Below, piece after piece: positions 26,862 to 38,172 of a stretch of DNA of 64,000 nucleotides (position 1 is the stretch's first letter; each line of letters opens with the position of its first letter). This DNA comes from Lysobacter sp. Root916. GTDB taxonomy: Bacteria; Pseudomonadota; Gammaproteobacteria; Xanthomonadales; Xanthomonadaceae. Where the stretch lies: the NCBI RefSeq assembly GCF_001429785.1, contig NZ_LMJF01000016.1, positions 207,756-271,755 on the forward strand, in the 5' to 3' direction. Both the position numbers and the translations under genes were made by a program. The notes below the pieces were generated by a model that was not told the DNA's origin, made no database searches, and saw nothing but the letters and a program-made list of their open reading frames with translations.

Positions 26862-28301
26862 ATGCATCTGGAGCTAGACGGCCGCGGCCCGCTGCAGACC
26901 CAGCTGGTGCGCGCGCTCAAGGACGCCGTGCTGTCGGGCCGGGTAGCGCAGGGTGTGCGCTTTCCGCCCACGCGCGCGTTGGCCCAGCAATTGGCGGTGT
27001 CGCGCAATACCGTGCTGGCCGCCTACGAACAACTGCGCGCCGAAGGCTTCATGCAGGGGCGGGTCGGTTCCGGCAGTTATGTCGCCACCCCGATCACGCC
27101 GGCCGCGCCGGTGCCGCGCCCCGCGCAGCGCGGGTTGCCGGAAACCGACTACGTGCGCCGCCTGCGCGCGTGCCACGATCACCCGCGCATGCCCGGGCGC
27201 CGCGTCGAGGGCGCGCGCTACAGCTTCCAGTACGGCGTGCCGTTCACCAATCCGCTGCTGACCTCGGCCTGGTCGCGCGCGCTCGCGCATGCGGCGCTGT
27301 ACACGCCGCCGACCTATCCCACCGCGCACGGCTCGCCGGCGCTGCGCGCCGCCGCCAGCGAATACATCGCCCATCGCCGCGGCGTGATCTGCTCGCCCGA
27401 GGACATCATCATCGTCGCCGGCACCCAGCAGGCGATCAGCCTGACCGCGCGCGTGTTGCTGGATCCGGGCGACGCGGCGGTGATCGAGGAGCCGCAGTAC
27501 TTCGCCTCGCGCGAGGCGCTGTACACGCATGGCGCGCGCCTGGTTCCGGTCGCGATCGATCGCGAAGGCCTGCGCACCGACGATCTGCCGAGCGAGCCGC
27601 CGCGCCTGATCTGCGTGACGCCCTCGCACCAGTTCCCGACCGGCGCGCTGATGTCGCTGCCGCGCCGCCTGGCCTTGCTGGACTACGCCAATCGCCACGA
27701 CTGTTGGATCTTCGAGGACGACTACGACGGCGAGTTCCGCTACGACGCCCAGCCGCACGCGGCGCTGCGTTCGCTGGACGAGTCCGGTCGCGTGGTCTAC
27801 GTCGGCAGCTTCTCCAAGGTGCTGTTCCCCTCGTTGCGTCTGGGCTACGTGGTGGTGCCGCCGTGCCTGCGCGACGATTTCATCTCGGCCAAGTGGGTCG
27901 ACGATTTCGGATCGCCGGGCATCGAGCAGGCCGCGCTGGCCCAGTTCATGGCCGACGGCAGTTTCGAGCGCCACCTGCGCCGCACCGGCAAGACCCTGAA
28001 GCAGCGCCGCGAAGCCCTGCTCGAAGGCTTGCGCACGCATGGCGGCGAATTCCTCGAGATCGACGACTCGCACGCGGGCATGCACCTGCTGGTGTGGCTG
28101 CGCGGCCGCGATGCGGCCCAGGGCGAGGCCTTGATCGCGCATGCGGCCACGCGCGCGCTGGGCCTGTATTCGATCGCGCCGTATTACTTGAACGCGCCGG
28201 ACCGCGCCGGCCTGCTGATGGGCTTCGGCGCGATGTCGGTGGCGGAGATCGGCGAGGCCACCAAGCTGTTCGGCGAGTGCCTGCGCGAGACCGCGCCCTG
28301 A
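26862..28301 (+). CDS. MocR-family regulator (GntR HTH + aminotransferase domain)
   Basis: 479 residues from ATG 26862 (MHLELDG). Residues about 5-75 are a winged helix of the GntR type (LVRALKDAVLSGRVAQGVRFPPTRALAQQLAVSRNTVLAAYEQL). After a linker comes a class I aminotransferase fold with IFEDDYDGEFRYD (PLP nitrogen-binding Asp) and YVGSFSKVLFPSLRLGY, containing the PLP lysine. MocR proteins such as PdxR and GabR sense PLP or amino compounds and control a divergent gene; here that gene is the TonB receptor, 243 bases away. Confidence 0.9.
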   Translation: MHLELDGRGPLQTQLVRALKDAVLSGRVAQGVRFPPTRALAQQLAVSRNTVLAAYEQLRAEGFMQGRVGSGSYVATPITPAAPVPRPAQRGLPETDYVRRLRACHDHPRMPGRRVEGARYSFQYGVPFTNPLLTSAWSRALAHAALYTPPTYPTAHGSPALRAAASEYIAHRRGVICSPEDIIIVAGTQQAISLTARVLLDPGDAAVIEEPQYFASREALYTHGARLVPVAIDREGLRTDDLPSEPPRLICVTPSHQFPTGALMSLPRRLALLDYANRHDCWIFEDDYDGEFRYDAQPHAALRSLDESGRVVYVGSFSKVLFPSLRLGYVVVPPCLRDDFISAKWVDDFGSPGIEQAALAQFMADGSFERHLRRTGKTLKQRREALLEGLRTHGGEFLEIDDSHAGMHLLVWLRGRDAAQGEALIAHAATRALGLYSIAPYYLNAPDRAGLLMGFGAMSVAEIGEATKLFGECLRETAP

Positions 28302-28332
28302 GCCAGCGGGCAGGGCGCGGGACGGGTGCGGT

Positions 28333-29166
28333 TCAATCCAGGCCGGTGCGCGCGTCGCCGAGATGCTGCAGGCACAGTCGCGCGTAGTCCGCGCGCCACT
28401 GCGTCGGCGAGAACGCGTGGCGTTCCTGGAAAGCGGTGGTTTCCGCATGCATCGCGTAGGCGTAGTTGTGCGACAGCCGCAACGCGTGCAGGGCCTGGCC
28501 GCGTTCGAAGTAGGCGTCGATGCACGCGCGCAGCACGGCGTAGTCCGGGTTGTGCTTGCTGCCGCCGAACGCGAACGTGAGTTCGGCGCTGGCGCGCACC
28601 AGCGGGTCGTCGCGCAAGGCGCTGCCCGCGCCCAGGGTTTGCAGCATGCGTAAGGCGCCGTCGGCCACCCGACCGAACGACCAGTTGGCCAATACGGCGT
28701 TCAAGGCCGCCTCGACCGCAGCATCGGTCTGGCCGAGTCTGCGCCGCTGCCCGGCCAGGGCGAACCAATAGACGCTGACGTCGGGCACCGACGCGCAGGC
28801 GGCTTCGAGCTCCAGGATCGCGGCGTCCACGCGGCCCGCCGCCATCGCCACGCGAGCACGCGCGTAGCAATGCGGGCCGAAGCCCGGGTCTTCGACCTCG
28901 TATTCGCCGCGTTCGCCGTTATTGAGGGCTAGCCATTCGACGAACCGGGCGGTGGAGGAGTAGGACGGCTGCAAGGTCCCTTCGTCGTGGTACATCTCGC
29001 AGACGATGGGTTCGGCCTGTTCGCGTCCCAGCGGCCAGTAGCAACCGAAGTAGTCGCCGTTGCCCAGCGCCGCGTCCCAGACCGCCATGAAGCCCTGCGC
29101 GGGATAGGGGCCGGGCGCGATGTCCCGGTCGGCGGCGACGTGTTCGAACGCGGTCGGTGTTCTCAT
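28333..29166 (-). CDS. Hypothetical protein, TPR-like helices
   Basis: 277 residues; not recognised. The N-terminal part has GDYFGCYWPLGREQAEPIVCEMYHDEGTLQPSYSSTARFVEWL, reminiscent of SMI1/KNR4-type sensor domains. Residues about 100-200 are regular alpha helices spaced like tetratricopeptide repeats (CYARARVAMAAGRVDAAILELEAA, WFALAGQRRRLGQTDAAVEAAL). No signal peptide. Tail to tail with the MocR gene. Confidence 0.6.
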   Translation of the reverse strand: MRTPTAFEHVAADRDIAPGPYPAQGFMAVWDAALGNGDYFGCYWPLGREQAEPIVCEMYHDEGTLQPSYSSTARFVEWLALNNGERGEYEVEDPGFGPHCYARARVAMAAGRVDAAILELEAACASVPDVSVYWFALAGQRRRLGQTDAAVEAALNAVLANWSFGRVADGALRMLQTLGAGSALRDDPLVRASAELTFAFGGSKHNPDYAVLRACIDAYFERGQALHALRLSHNYAYAMHAETTAFQERHAFSPTQWRADYARLCLQHLGDARTGLD

Positions 29167-29227
29167 CGATGGCCCAGGCTCCGGCGGCGGATGCGCTGCG
29201 CCGGCGTCGCGGACGAGTCCAGTCTGC

Positions 29228-29668
29228 TCAGCGCGAGGCGAAGAACGCCACCACCAGCCCCAGCGCCAGCCAGGCCCAGTCGGCCGGGCCGTTGGCCAGC
29301 TGGGTCAGCAGCCAAGCGTGGTGCACGCCCAGCTTGGGCAGCGAGTCCAGCAGGCCGACGCCCAGCGACAGGCCGATCTGGGTGGAGGCGATGCTCCAGC
29401 TGTAGATCAGCACGATCGCGGCCGTGCCCAGCATGCCCATCGCGGCCCGTCCCCATCCGCGCGGCCAGCCGCCCAGGCGCAGCATCCAGGCCAGGTCGAT
29501 CGCACCGATCACCGCCATCCAACTGTTCTGGCGCCCGCTGTACAGGCTCAGCAGCAACCACACCGTGGCAAAGCCCAGGGTGCCCAACAGCAGCAGCGAC
29601 CACGACAAGGTCCACGACAGCGCCGTTCGGGGCGGTGGGGACGCGGCGGCGGGCGGCGCAGGGGTCAT
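29228..29668 (-). CDS. Small membrane protein of unknown function
   Basis: 146 residues from ATG 29668. About four hydrophobic segments: WSLLLLGTLGFATVWLLLSL, MAVIGAIDLAWML, AMGMLGTAAIVLIYSW and WAWLALGLVVAFFA, with GLLDSLPKLG between the last two. No family recognised. It lies 61 bases before the hypothetical gene on the same strand, so the two may be co-transcribed. Confidence 0.6.
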   Translation of the reverse strand: MTPAPPAAASPPPRTALSWTLSWSLLLLGTLGFATVWLLLSLYSGRQNSWMAVIGAIDLAWMLRLGGWPRGWGRAAMGMLGTAAIVLIYSWSIASTQIGLSLGVGLLDSLPKLGVHHAWLLTQLANGPADWAWLALGLVVAFFASR

Positions 29669-29886
29669 CGAGGGCTCGGCGGGCGGGGGAATCCAGCCGC
29701 ACAGCATAGCCGGCCGCGTGCGCGCAGGCAGTGCCTGAAGTCCGCCTGCCGCCCGGGACGGGCGCGCGGGCGCCGGTTTGGCCACGTCCCGGCGACGCTG
29801 CGATCCATCCCGGGGGCCAGGTGCCGCACGAGGCCCTGTTAGACTGCGCGCCTTGTGCCGGAGCGCGGCACCCCAATCTTTCCGGC

Positions 29887-30438
29887 ATGTACTCCCGTAG
29901 CAGCGAACCCGTCCGTTTCGAGCGCGATTGCGCCGTCGTCCTTGTGCCGCAGGGCGAGCAGGTGACCCTGCCCGCCGGTAGCGTCGGCTACATCACCCAG
30001 GCCCTGGGCGGCAGCTACACCGTCTTCGTCGAAGGCAACCTGTTCCGGATCTCGGGCAAGGACGCCGACGCGATCGGCAAGGAAGCGCCCGAACCGCTGG
30101 AACTGCCGGAAGGCGCCGACGACGAGGCGGTCGAACAATTGGTGTGGAAGCAGCTGCGCACCTGTTTCGACCCCGAAATCCCGATCAACGTGGTCGACCT
30201 GGGCCTGGTTTACGAAGCCCTGGTCAAGCCGCGCGACGACGGCCAGCGCACCGTCGAGGTGCGCATGACCCTGACCGCGCCGGGCTGCGGCATGGGCGAC
30301 ATCCTGATCGACGACGTGCGCAGCAAGCTGGAAATGATCCCGACCGTGGCCGAGGCCGACGTCGAGCTGGTGTTCGACCCGCCGTGGGGGCGTCACATGA
30401 TGTCCGAGGCCGCGCGGCTGGAAACCGGCATGTTCTGA
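29887..30438 (+). CDS. sufT: Fe-S cluster assembly protein SufT
   Basis: 183 residues from ATG 29887. The N-terminal half (VPQGEQVTLPAGSVGYITQALGGSYTV) is the SufT-specific extension; the C-terminal half is a MIP18/DUF59 domain: TCFDPEIPINVVDLGLVYE, then VEVRMTLTAPGCGMGDIL with the conserved Cys, and VELVFDPPWGRHMM. Such proteins help mature iron-sulfur proteins in the cytoplasm. The rest of a suf operon is not in the window. Confidence 0.85.
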   Translation: MYSRSSEPVRFERDCAVVLVPQGEQVTLPAGSVGYITQALGGSYTVFVEGNLFRISGKDADAIGKEAPEPLELPEGADDEAVEQLVWKQLRTCFDPEIPINVVDLGLVYEALVKPRDDGQRTVEVRMTLTAPGCGMGDILIDDVRSKLEMIPTVAEADVELVFDPPWGRHMMSEAARLETGMF

Positions 30439-30918
30439 GCAGGCGGCATGCCCCGCAGCGGGTATACCGCTTATGGCCACACTTTCTGTGTACGCCAAAA
30501 TATCCGATTGAGAAAATGCAGCGGGGTTCACGGTTTGCGCCGGTTGGAACCGTTTTTAGCGCATGGACTCGGCTGGTCCGCCTACCTAGGTTGTTGATCG
30601 CGGCCACGCAAACGCAGCGGTCGTGAATCCCGTTGTGCCTACGCGTCCAGCACGCTGTGCGACGCGCAGGCATGACGGTTACCTGCCGCGAAACGCGGCC
30701 TTCGAAACAACCGGGTGTAAAGAACGTAGCTGCCGTGAAGGCGCTGCCGGCATCCGCCTTGGAGGCGGATCCGTAGCGTGCTGCTGTCCGGTGCAAGGCC
30801 AATGCCCGCTGCGATGCGGCGCATCGGCGCGCGTGGAGCGGGACGCCGCTCGTCGCACACGCACCGTCGGCGCAATTCGCCGCTGCGGATCGGGCCCGCT
30901 CACTACAAGGACATGTGA
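30439..30918. other. 480-bp leader of the first peptidase gene
   Basis: No gene seen. It should hold the promoter and a long leader for the S8 peptidase at 30919. A short inverted repeat ATCCGCC/GGCGGAT lies at 30752-30770. A degenerate CRP-like pattern at 30517-30532 is too weak to call. Confidence 0.5.
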
Positions 30919-32745
30919 ATGAATCGTCGTATCTTGTCGGTAACCATCGGTGCCTCGCTCGTATGCGCCGCGCTTCCGGGGTTGGCCGCGGAATTGTTGA
31001 CGGTCGACAGGCCGGTCGAAGGCCGTTACATCGTCGTGCTGAAGGAGCCGGTCGCCGGCTCGTCGGCGCGCAGCGCCACCGGCGTGACCATGGCGCAGGT
31101 GCCTTCGGTCGCGCGCAGCATGGCCACCCAGCATCGCGCCAAGCTGCTGCGCAGCTACCAGCACGTGCTGCGCGGCTTCGTGGTCGATGCCGACGACGCG
31201 GCGCTGGCGCAGCTGTTGAAGGATCCGCGCGTGGCCTATGTCGAAGAGGATGGCGTGGGCTCGATCTATGCCACCCAGAACAACGCGACCTGGGGCATCG
31301 ATCGCGTCGATCAGCGCAACCTGCCGCTCAGCACCACCTACACCTACGACACCGACGCCACCGGCGTCCACGCCTACATCCTCGACACCGGCGTGCGCGC
31401 GGACCACACCGAATTCAGCGGGCGCATGGGCAACGGCTTCTCGGTCAGGCCGGGCGATCCCAGCACCAACGACTGTCATGGTCATGGCACGCATGTGGCC
31501 GGTACCGTCGCCGGCATCACCCGGGGCGTGGCCAAGAAGGCCACCGTGCATCCGGTTCGCGTCTTCGACTGCACCGGCAATGCGCTAGTCTCGGAGACTA
31601 TTGCGGCCATCGACTGGGTGGCGGCCAATCACGTGAAACCCGCGGTGGCCAACATGAGCTTCGGCTACCCCGGTTCCACCGCTATCGATAACTCGATCAC
31701 CAACCTGATCGACGCCGGTGTGGTGGTCGTGGCTGCGTCGGGCAACAGCAACGACGATGCCTGTACCGGATCGCCGCGACGGGTGCCGCGGGCGCTGACC
31801 GTCGCCGCCACCGACCTCAACGACGCGCGTTCGCTTTGGCCTAACGGCCAGGCGCCCGGCTGGGGTAGTTGCGTGGATCTGTTCGCACCCGGCAGCGACA
31901 TCGTCTCGGCCGGCATCAGCAGCTCGACCTCCACCGCCACCATGAGCGGCACATCGATGGCCACCCCGCACGTGGCCGGCGTCGTCGCGCTGTACCTGTC
32001 CACGCACCCCGCGGCCACGCCGGACGAAGTGCACGCGGCGATCATGAACAACGCCACGCCCGGCAAGGTCACGGGCAACCTGCGTGGATCGCCGAACTTC
32101 CTGCTGCACAGCCTGTTCTCCGCCGGCCCCGGCAACCAGGCGCCGGTGGCCAACTTCACCTCCTCGGCCAGCGGCCTGACGGTGAGCTTCACCGACACCT
32201 CCACCGACAGCGACGGCAGCATCGCCTCGCGCAGCTGGAACTTCGGCGACGGCGGCACATCCACCGCGACCAACCCCAGCCGCACTTACGCCGCGGCCGG
32301 TACCTACACGGTCACGCTGACGGTCACGGATAACAGCGGCGCCACCAACACCAAGACCTCCACGGTCACGGTCGGCGGCACCGGTGGCACCCAGACCTAC
32401 AGCAACACCGCCGACGTCAACATTCCCGACAACAACGCCACCGGCGCTAGCAGCACCATCACGGTGTCGGGCCGCAGCGGCAACGCCCCCAGCACCGCCA
32501 AGGTGTCGGTCAATGTGCAGCACGCGTTCCGTGGCGACCTGATCGTCGATCTGATCGCGCCGGACGGCAGCGTCTACAACCTGTTCAACCGTCCCAATAC
32601 CACCGACAGCACCGACCACGTGATCATCACCGACCGCGTAGTCAACCTGAGCAGCGAGCCGCTCAACGGTGCCTGGAAGCTGCGCGTGGCCGACCGCGCT
32701 CAGTTCGACACGGGTTACATCAACAGCTGGAGCGTCACGTTCTGA
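30919..32745 (+). CDS. Secreted S8 subtilase (proteinase K-like) with PKD and P domains
   Basis: 608 residues. Signal peptide about 1-24; inhibitor I9 propeptide 36-112 (GRYIVVLKEPV ... VAYVEEDG); catalytic domain from about 120 with D156 (YILDTGV), H189 (CHGHGTHVAG) and S346 (MSGTSMATPH). The insertions and cysteines are proteinase K-like, unlike the next subtilases. A PKD domain (about 408-487, NFGDGGTS) and a proprotein-convertase P domain (about 492-608, ending INSWSVTF) follow. It would be exported by Sec and type II secretion and self-activate by cutting off the propeptide. Its PKD DNA is nearly identical to that of the next gene. Confidence 0.92.
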   Translation: MNRRILSVTIGASLVCAALPGLAAELLTVDRPVEGRYIVVLKEPVAGSSARSATGVTMAQVPSVARSMATQHRAKLLRSYQHVLRGFVVDADDAALAQLLKDPRVAYVEEDGVGSIYATQNNATWGIDRVDQRNLPLSTTYTYDTDATGVHAYILDTGVRADHTEFSGRMGNGFSVRPGDPSTNDCHGHGTHVAGTVAGITRGVAKKATVHPVRVFDCTGNALVSETIAAIDWVAANHVKPAVANMSFGYPGSTAIDNSITNLIDAGVVVVAASGNSNDDACTGSPRRVPRALTVAATDLNDARSLWPNGQAPGWGSCVDLFAPGSDIVSAGISSSTSTATMSGTSMATPHVAGVVALYLSTHPAATPDEVHAAIMNNATPGKVTGNLRGSPNFLLHSLFSAGPGNQAPVANFTSSASGLTVSFTDTSTDSDGSIASRSWNFGDGGTSTATNPSRTYAAAGTYTVTLTVTDNSGATNTKTSTVTVGGTGGTQTYSNTADVNIPDNNATGASSTITVSGRSGNAPSTAKVSVNVQHAFRGDLIVDLIAPDGSVYNLFNRPNTTDSTDHVIITDRVVNLSSEPLNGAWKLRVADRAQFDTGYINSWSVTF

Positions 32746-32779
32746 TCGGCGCCTAGATCCGAGCGGTGCGCTTGGTTTC

Positions 32780-32812
32780 GAAACCCCGGCTCAGGCCGGG
32801 GTTTCGTTTTTT
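32780..32812 (+). terminator. Rho-independent terminator
   Basis: GAAACCCCGGC / GCCGGGGTTTC stem followed by GTTTTTT, 35 bases after the peptidase stop. Confidence 0.9.
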
Positions 32813-33171
32813 GAGCCTGCGGGCGTCGGTTGTCCAGAACCTGGGCGTCGTGGCGGGCATCCCGGTCTGGGCGATGCCGGTCTGGGCCTGGAGTCGGCTT
32901 GGGCGTTCGCCGCGCCATCTCGCAGCGGCGTTTTTCCGTATCAGAAAATTACGATGGACCCTCACGGCGGCTCCGAAGCGCGTTTCGGAGCCGCTTTCGG
33001 CTATCCGCGGCCAGTCCCGGAAACTCGCCGAAGGTAGGGTATTTGCAGGAGAAATCGTTGCGTGACGGCGGTCCGTCGATGCGCCGGCCACCCTCGATTT
33101 TCGTTTCCTGGCCCATCGCTACGCACGAAGTGTGACTTCTTTGAGTAGCAAAAAATTTCAATTTACGAAAA

Positions 33172-33187
33172 TGTGACGATCGCCACA
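33172..33187 (+). promoter_or_regulatory. CRP/Clp-like binding site
   Basis: TGTGA-CGATCG-CCACA fits TGTGA-N6-TCACA with one mismatch, about 200 bases before ATG 33379. A conserved ATTTCAATT box sits 17 bases upstream (33155), as in front of the peptidase gene at 40754. Confidence 0.7.
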
Positions 33188-33378
33188 TTTACGGCCGCAA
33201 TTCGTCCTGGTCGCCAGGCGTTTCCCTCAGATCCGGCTCGTAGCTTGGCCCACGGCCCTGGCATCTCGATGCCTCCGCCATGGTCCAGCCCGCGAGCGAT
33301 GCAGGTTTCCGCTCCTGGTTCGGACCGCCATAGCCGCCTAGCGGCCCATTGCGTTTCACATCTGGGGATATGAAAACG

Positions 33379-35484
33379 ATGTCGAATACCAACAGCAAAC
33401 TGCGCGTACACGTACTGGCGGCCGCGACGGCCGTTGCGCTGGCCGCATTGGCCGCGCCCGCCTTCGCCGGCCAAGCCTATGTCGCCGACCTCAAGGCCGA
33501 CGGCCAGTACGGTCGTTTCATGATCAAGTACAAGAACAGCAGCGCGCCGACCACCAGCACCGCCGCGCTCGCTTCCTCTTTGAACACTGCGGCATCGCGC
33601 ACCCTGATGCCGGCCGGCTCCAAGGGCAAGCGCGTGGGTCTGAAGCATCTGCGCCGCATGGCGCTTGGCGCCGATGTCATCACCAGCGACACCACGTTGA
33701 ACGGCGATGAAGCCGCTGCGCTGATCCGCCAGCTCGCCGCCGACCCGAACGTGGAGTGGGTGCAGTCCGACTTCGTCGTGCACGCGTTGGCGGTGCCGAA
33801 CGATCCGCTGTACTCCAGCCAATGGCACTACGCCGACAATGCCGCCGGTATCCGCGCTCCGGTGGCCTGGAACACCAGCACCGGCACGGGCGTGGTGGTG
33901 GCCGTGATCGACAGCGGCATCCTGCCGCATGATGATCTGGACGCCAATATCCTGCCGGGCTACGACATGATCAGCTCGACCACGGGGCTGGGATTCGCCA
34001 GCTGCGGAAGCACCAGCACCTGCGGCGCATCCGAGGACGGCAACGGTCGCGATTCAGACCCTAACGATGCCTCCAATGTCGTGCACGGCACGCATGTGGC
34101 CGGCACTGTCGCCGCCGTGGCCAACAATAACCGCGGCTTGGTCGGCGTGGCTTACAACGCCAAGGTGGTTCCGATTCGGGTGTTGGGCAAGGATGGCAGT
34201 GGCGGTGGTTCGGACATCATCGATGCCATCACCTGGGCCTCCGGCGGCACCGTGTCGGGTGTGCCGGCCAATGCCAACCCCGCTGAAGTGATCAATCTGT
34301 CCCTGGGCGGCACGCGCGCCTGCGGCCCGGCCGAGCAGGCCGCCATCAACGCCGCGGTGGCCCGCGGCTCGGTGATAATCGCCGCCGCGGGCAACTTCAA
34401 CAACGACGTCGCCAACAACGCGCCGGCCAGCTGCAACAACGTGATCAGCGTTGCGGCCAGCGATCCCGGCGGTCGCCGCAGCTATTACTCGAGTTACGGC
34501 GCCAGCATCGACGTGACCGCGCCGGGCGGCGAAGTTTGCTCGCCGTCGACGGAACATTTGCCGCTTGGGCAGAGCCCTAGGGGCGCATGCGTCCAGCCGG
34601 TCGTCGTCAACTCCGCCAATGCGGTGTGGTCGACGATCGAGGGCAACGGCTACGCCGGCGGCGAATGGCAGGGCACGTCCATGGCGGCACCGCATGTGGC
34701 CGGTGTGGCTGCGCTGATTCAGGCGGCCTCCGCAACGCCGAAGACCCCGGCGCAGATCGAGCAGATCCTGGAAAGCACGGCGCGTCCGATCGCGGCGGCG
34801 AACTGCCCGGGCGGTTGCGGCGCGGGCCTGATCGACGCGGCGGCGGCCGTGGCCGCGGTCGGCGGCGGCACGCCGGGCAACCAAGCGCCGGTGGCCAACT
34901 TCACCTCCTCGGCCAGCGGCCTGACGGTGAGCTTCACCGACACCTCTACCGACAGCGACGGCAGCATCGCTTCGCGCAGCTGGAGCTTCGGCGACGGCAC
35001 CAACTCGACCTCGGCCAATCCCAGCAAGACCTACTCGGCGGCCGGTACCTACACGGTCAGCCTGACGGTCACCGATAACGGCGGCGCCACCCATACCAAG
35101 ACCAGCTCGGTCACGGTGTCGTCCTCGTCCAGCAACGTGCGCCAGACCTACACCAACAGCGGCGACTACACCATCGTCGATAACGGTGCGGCGGTGGAAA
35201 GCCCGATCACGGTGTCCGGCCGTACCGGCAACGCGCCGTCGGATACTTCGCTGGCGGTGAACATCGTGCACACCTACCGCGGCGATCTGATCGTGGACCT
35301 GATCGCACCGGATGGTTCGTCCTACAACCTCGCCAATCGCGCCGGCAGTTCCGGTGGCATCAACAAGACCATCACCGTGAGCAACCTGACCAGCGAAGCG
35401 CTCAACGGCACCTGGAAGCTGCGGGTGCGCGATGCGGCCGCGAACGACGTGGGTTACATCAACAGCTGGAGCATCACGTTCTGA
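33379..35484 (+). CDS. Secreted S8 subtilase with PKD and P domains
   Basis: 701 residues from ATG 33379, matching the MSN..(T/N)xLRV start of its paralogue and placing GGGGA 10 bases upstream. Signal peptide 1-30 (cleavage AFA-GQ); propeptide about 35-135 (GRFMIKYKNSSAP ... ADPNVEWVQSDFV); catalytic D178 (VIDSGILPHDDL), H236 (VVHGTHVAGTVAA), S434 (QGTSMAAPHVAG). A Cys-containing insert (GGEVCSP...RGAC) precedes the serine. PKD about 511-590 and P domain about 600-701. This is the extracellular-protease type typical of Xanthomonadaceae. Likely controlled by the CRP/Clp-like site upstream. Confidence 0.93.
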   Translation: MSNTNSKLRVHVLAAATAVALAALAAPAFAGQAYVADLKADGQYGRFMIKYKNSSAPTTSTAALASSLNTAASRTLMPAGSKGKRVGLKHLRRMALGADVITSDTTLNGDEAAALIRQLAADPNVEWVQSDFVVHALAVPNDPLYSSQWHYADNAAGIRAPVAWNTSTGTGVVVAVIDSGILPHDDLDANILPGYDMISSTTGLGFASCGSTSTCGASEDGNGRDSDPNDASNVVHGTHVAGTVAAVANNNRGLVGVAYNAKVVPIRVLGKDGSGGGSDIIDAITWASGGTVSGVPANANPAEVINLSLGGTRACGPAEQAAINAAVARGSVIIAAAGNFNNDVANNAPASCNNVISVAASDPGGRRSYYSSYGASIDVTAPGGEVCSPSTEHLPLGQSPRGACVQPVVVNSANAVWSTIEGNGYAGGEWQGTSMAAPHVAGVAALIQAASATPKTPAQIEQILESTARPIAAANCPGGCGAGLIDAAAAVAAVGGGTPGNQAPVANFTSSASGLTVSFTDTSTDSDGSIASRSWSFGDGTNSTSANPSKTYSAAGTYTVSLTVTDNGGATHTKTSSVTVSSSSSNVRQTYTNSGDYTIVDNGAAVESPITVSGRTGNAPSDTSLAVNIVHTYRGDLIVDLIAPDGSSYNLANRAGSSGGINKTITVSNLTSEALNGTWKLRVRDAAANDVGYINSWSITF

Positions 35485-35514
35485 TCCTTGCCGCATGAGT
35501 CCGGCAGCGCACGT

Positions 35515-35533
35515 CCCGGCCTTGGCCGGGCGT
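35515..35533 (+). terminator. Terminator-like hairpin without U-tract
   Basis: CCCGGCC-TT-GGCCGGG resembles the stem used by neighbouring terminators but lacks a T-run, so read-through into the next peptidase gene is plausible. Confidence 0.45.
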
Positions 35534-35696
35534 GCGTTCGCCGACACGGTCGCCGCGCGGCTCGGGTCGCGCGGCACCGAGTGCGGGTCGTCCATCGCAT
35601 CGCGTCAGCTCCGATACAAGCTTGCGCTGCCCATCACGCGCGTCGGCGTCGTCCGTTGCCGCTCGTTCCGAATCGAATACATCTAGGGGAAGGGGA

Positions 35697-37688
<1,992 letters not shown>

Positions 37689-37787
37689 TCGCCCGCTTCT
37701 GAACCGATCGGTTTTCGACGGTCGTCGCGGCGTACCTCGCCCCCGAGTGCGCCGCGGCGGCTCGTCGACTTTTCGATCCTGCACCCA

Positions 37788-37811
37788 CCCCGGCCTTGGC
37801 CGGGGTTTTTT
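37788..37811 (+). terminator. Rho-independent terminator
   Basis: CCCCGGCC-TT-GGCCGGGG stem directly followed by six T. Confidence 0.92.
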
Positions 37812-37952
37812 GTTGCCCATCGCCAGGGCGGGCAGGCCTGGCCCGCGGCCGCGGCGCCGCCGCGATGACGGCTGCAAATAGTGTGCCGTTAAGGACCCTT
37901 TTGCTCACTACGGGTCAGTATCTTTGCAGTGCAGCAAATGATGCTCGTCAAG

Positions 37953-37978
37953 AAATATGTGAGTGATGTCACATATTT
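37953..37978 (+). promoter_or_regulatory. CRP/Clp binding site, perfect palindrome
   Basis: AAATATGTGA-GTGATG-TCACATATTT: both ten-base arms are exact reverse complements and contain the full TGTGA-N6-TCACA consensus (core 37958-37973). It lies about 207 bases before ATG 38173. Confidence 0.85.
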
Positions 37979-38172
37979 CCGTGTGACCTAGGTGGCTTAC
38001 CTCATTGTCCCGGCCTTCGCGGGCTCCTTAGCGTGGTCCCCGTGCAGCGCAGTGCTGCACGTCGAGCTTCCGCCCCGAGCCGATCGCGACGACCGCATGC
38101 GCGGCCGCGCCCGGACCGGGGCGGTCCCTGCCGCGGACTTGCGGCGCTTGTTTTCCATCGGGGGTTCCAAGG

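Larger units (their letters stand above)
32746..33378. other. Intergenic region: terminator, then promoter of second peptidase
   Basis: No gene found. It contains the terminator at 32780-32812, an AT-rich promoter zone near 33140-33170, the CRP/Clp-like site at 33172-33187 and a leader of about 190 bases with GGGGA 10 bases before ATG 33379. Confidence 0.6.
37689..38172. other. Intergenic region with terminator and perfect CRP/Clp palindrome
   Basis: No gene seen. It contains the terminator at 37788-37811, the 26-bp palindrome at 37953-37978 and a GC-rich leader of about 195 bases. Confidence 0.6.

Noticed and set aside
30517-30532. TGCAG-N6-TCACG upstream of the first peptidase gene as a CRP/Clp site
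   Set aside because: Only six of ten consensus bases match and it is about 390 bases before the start, unlike the other sites.
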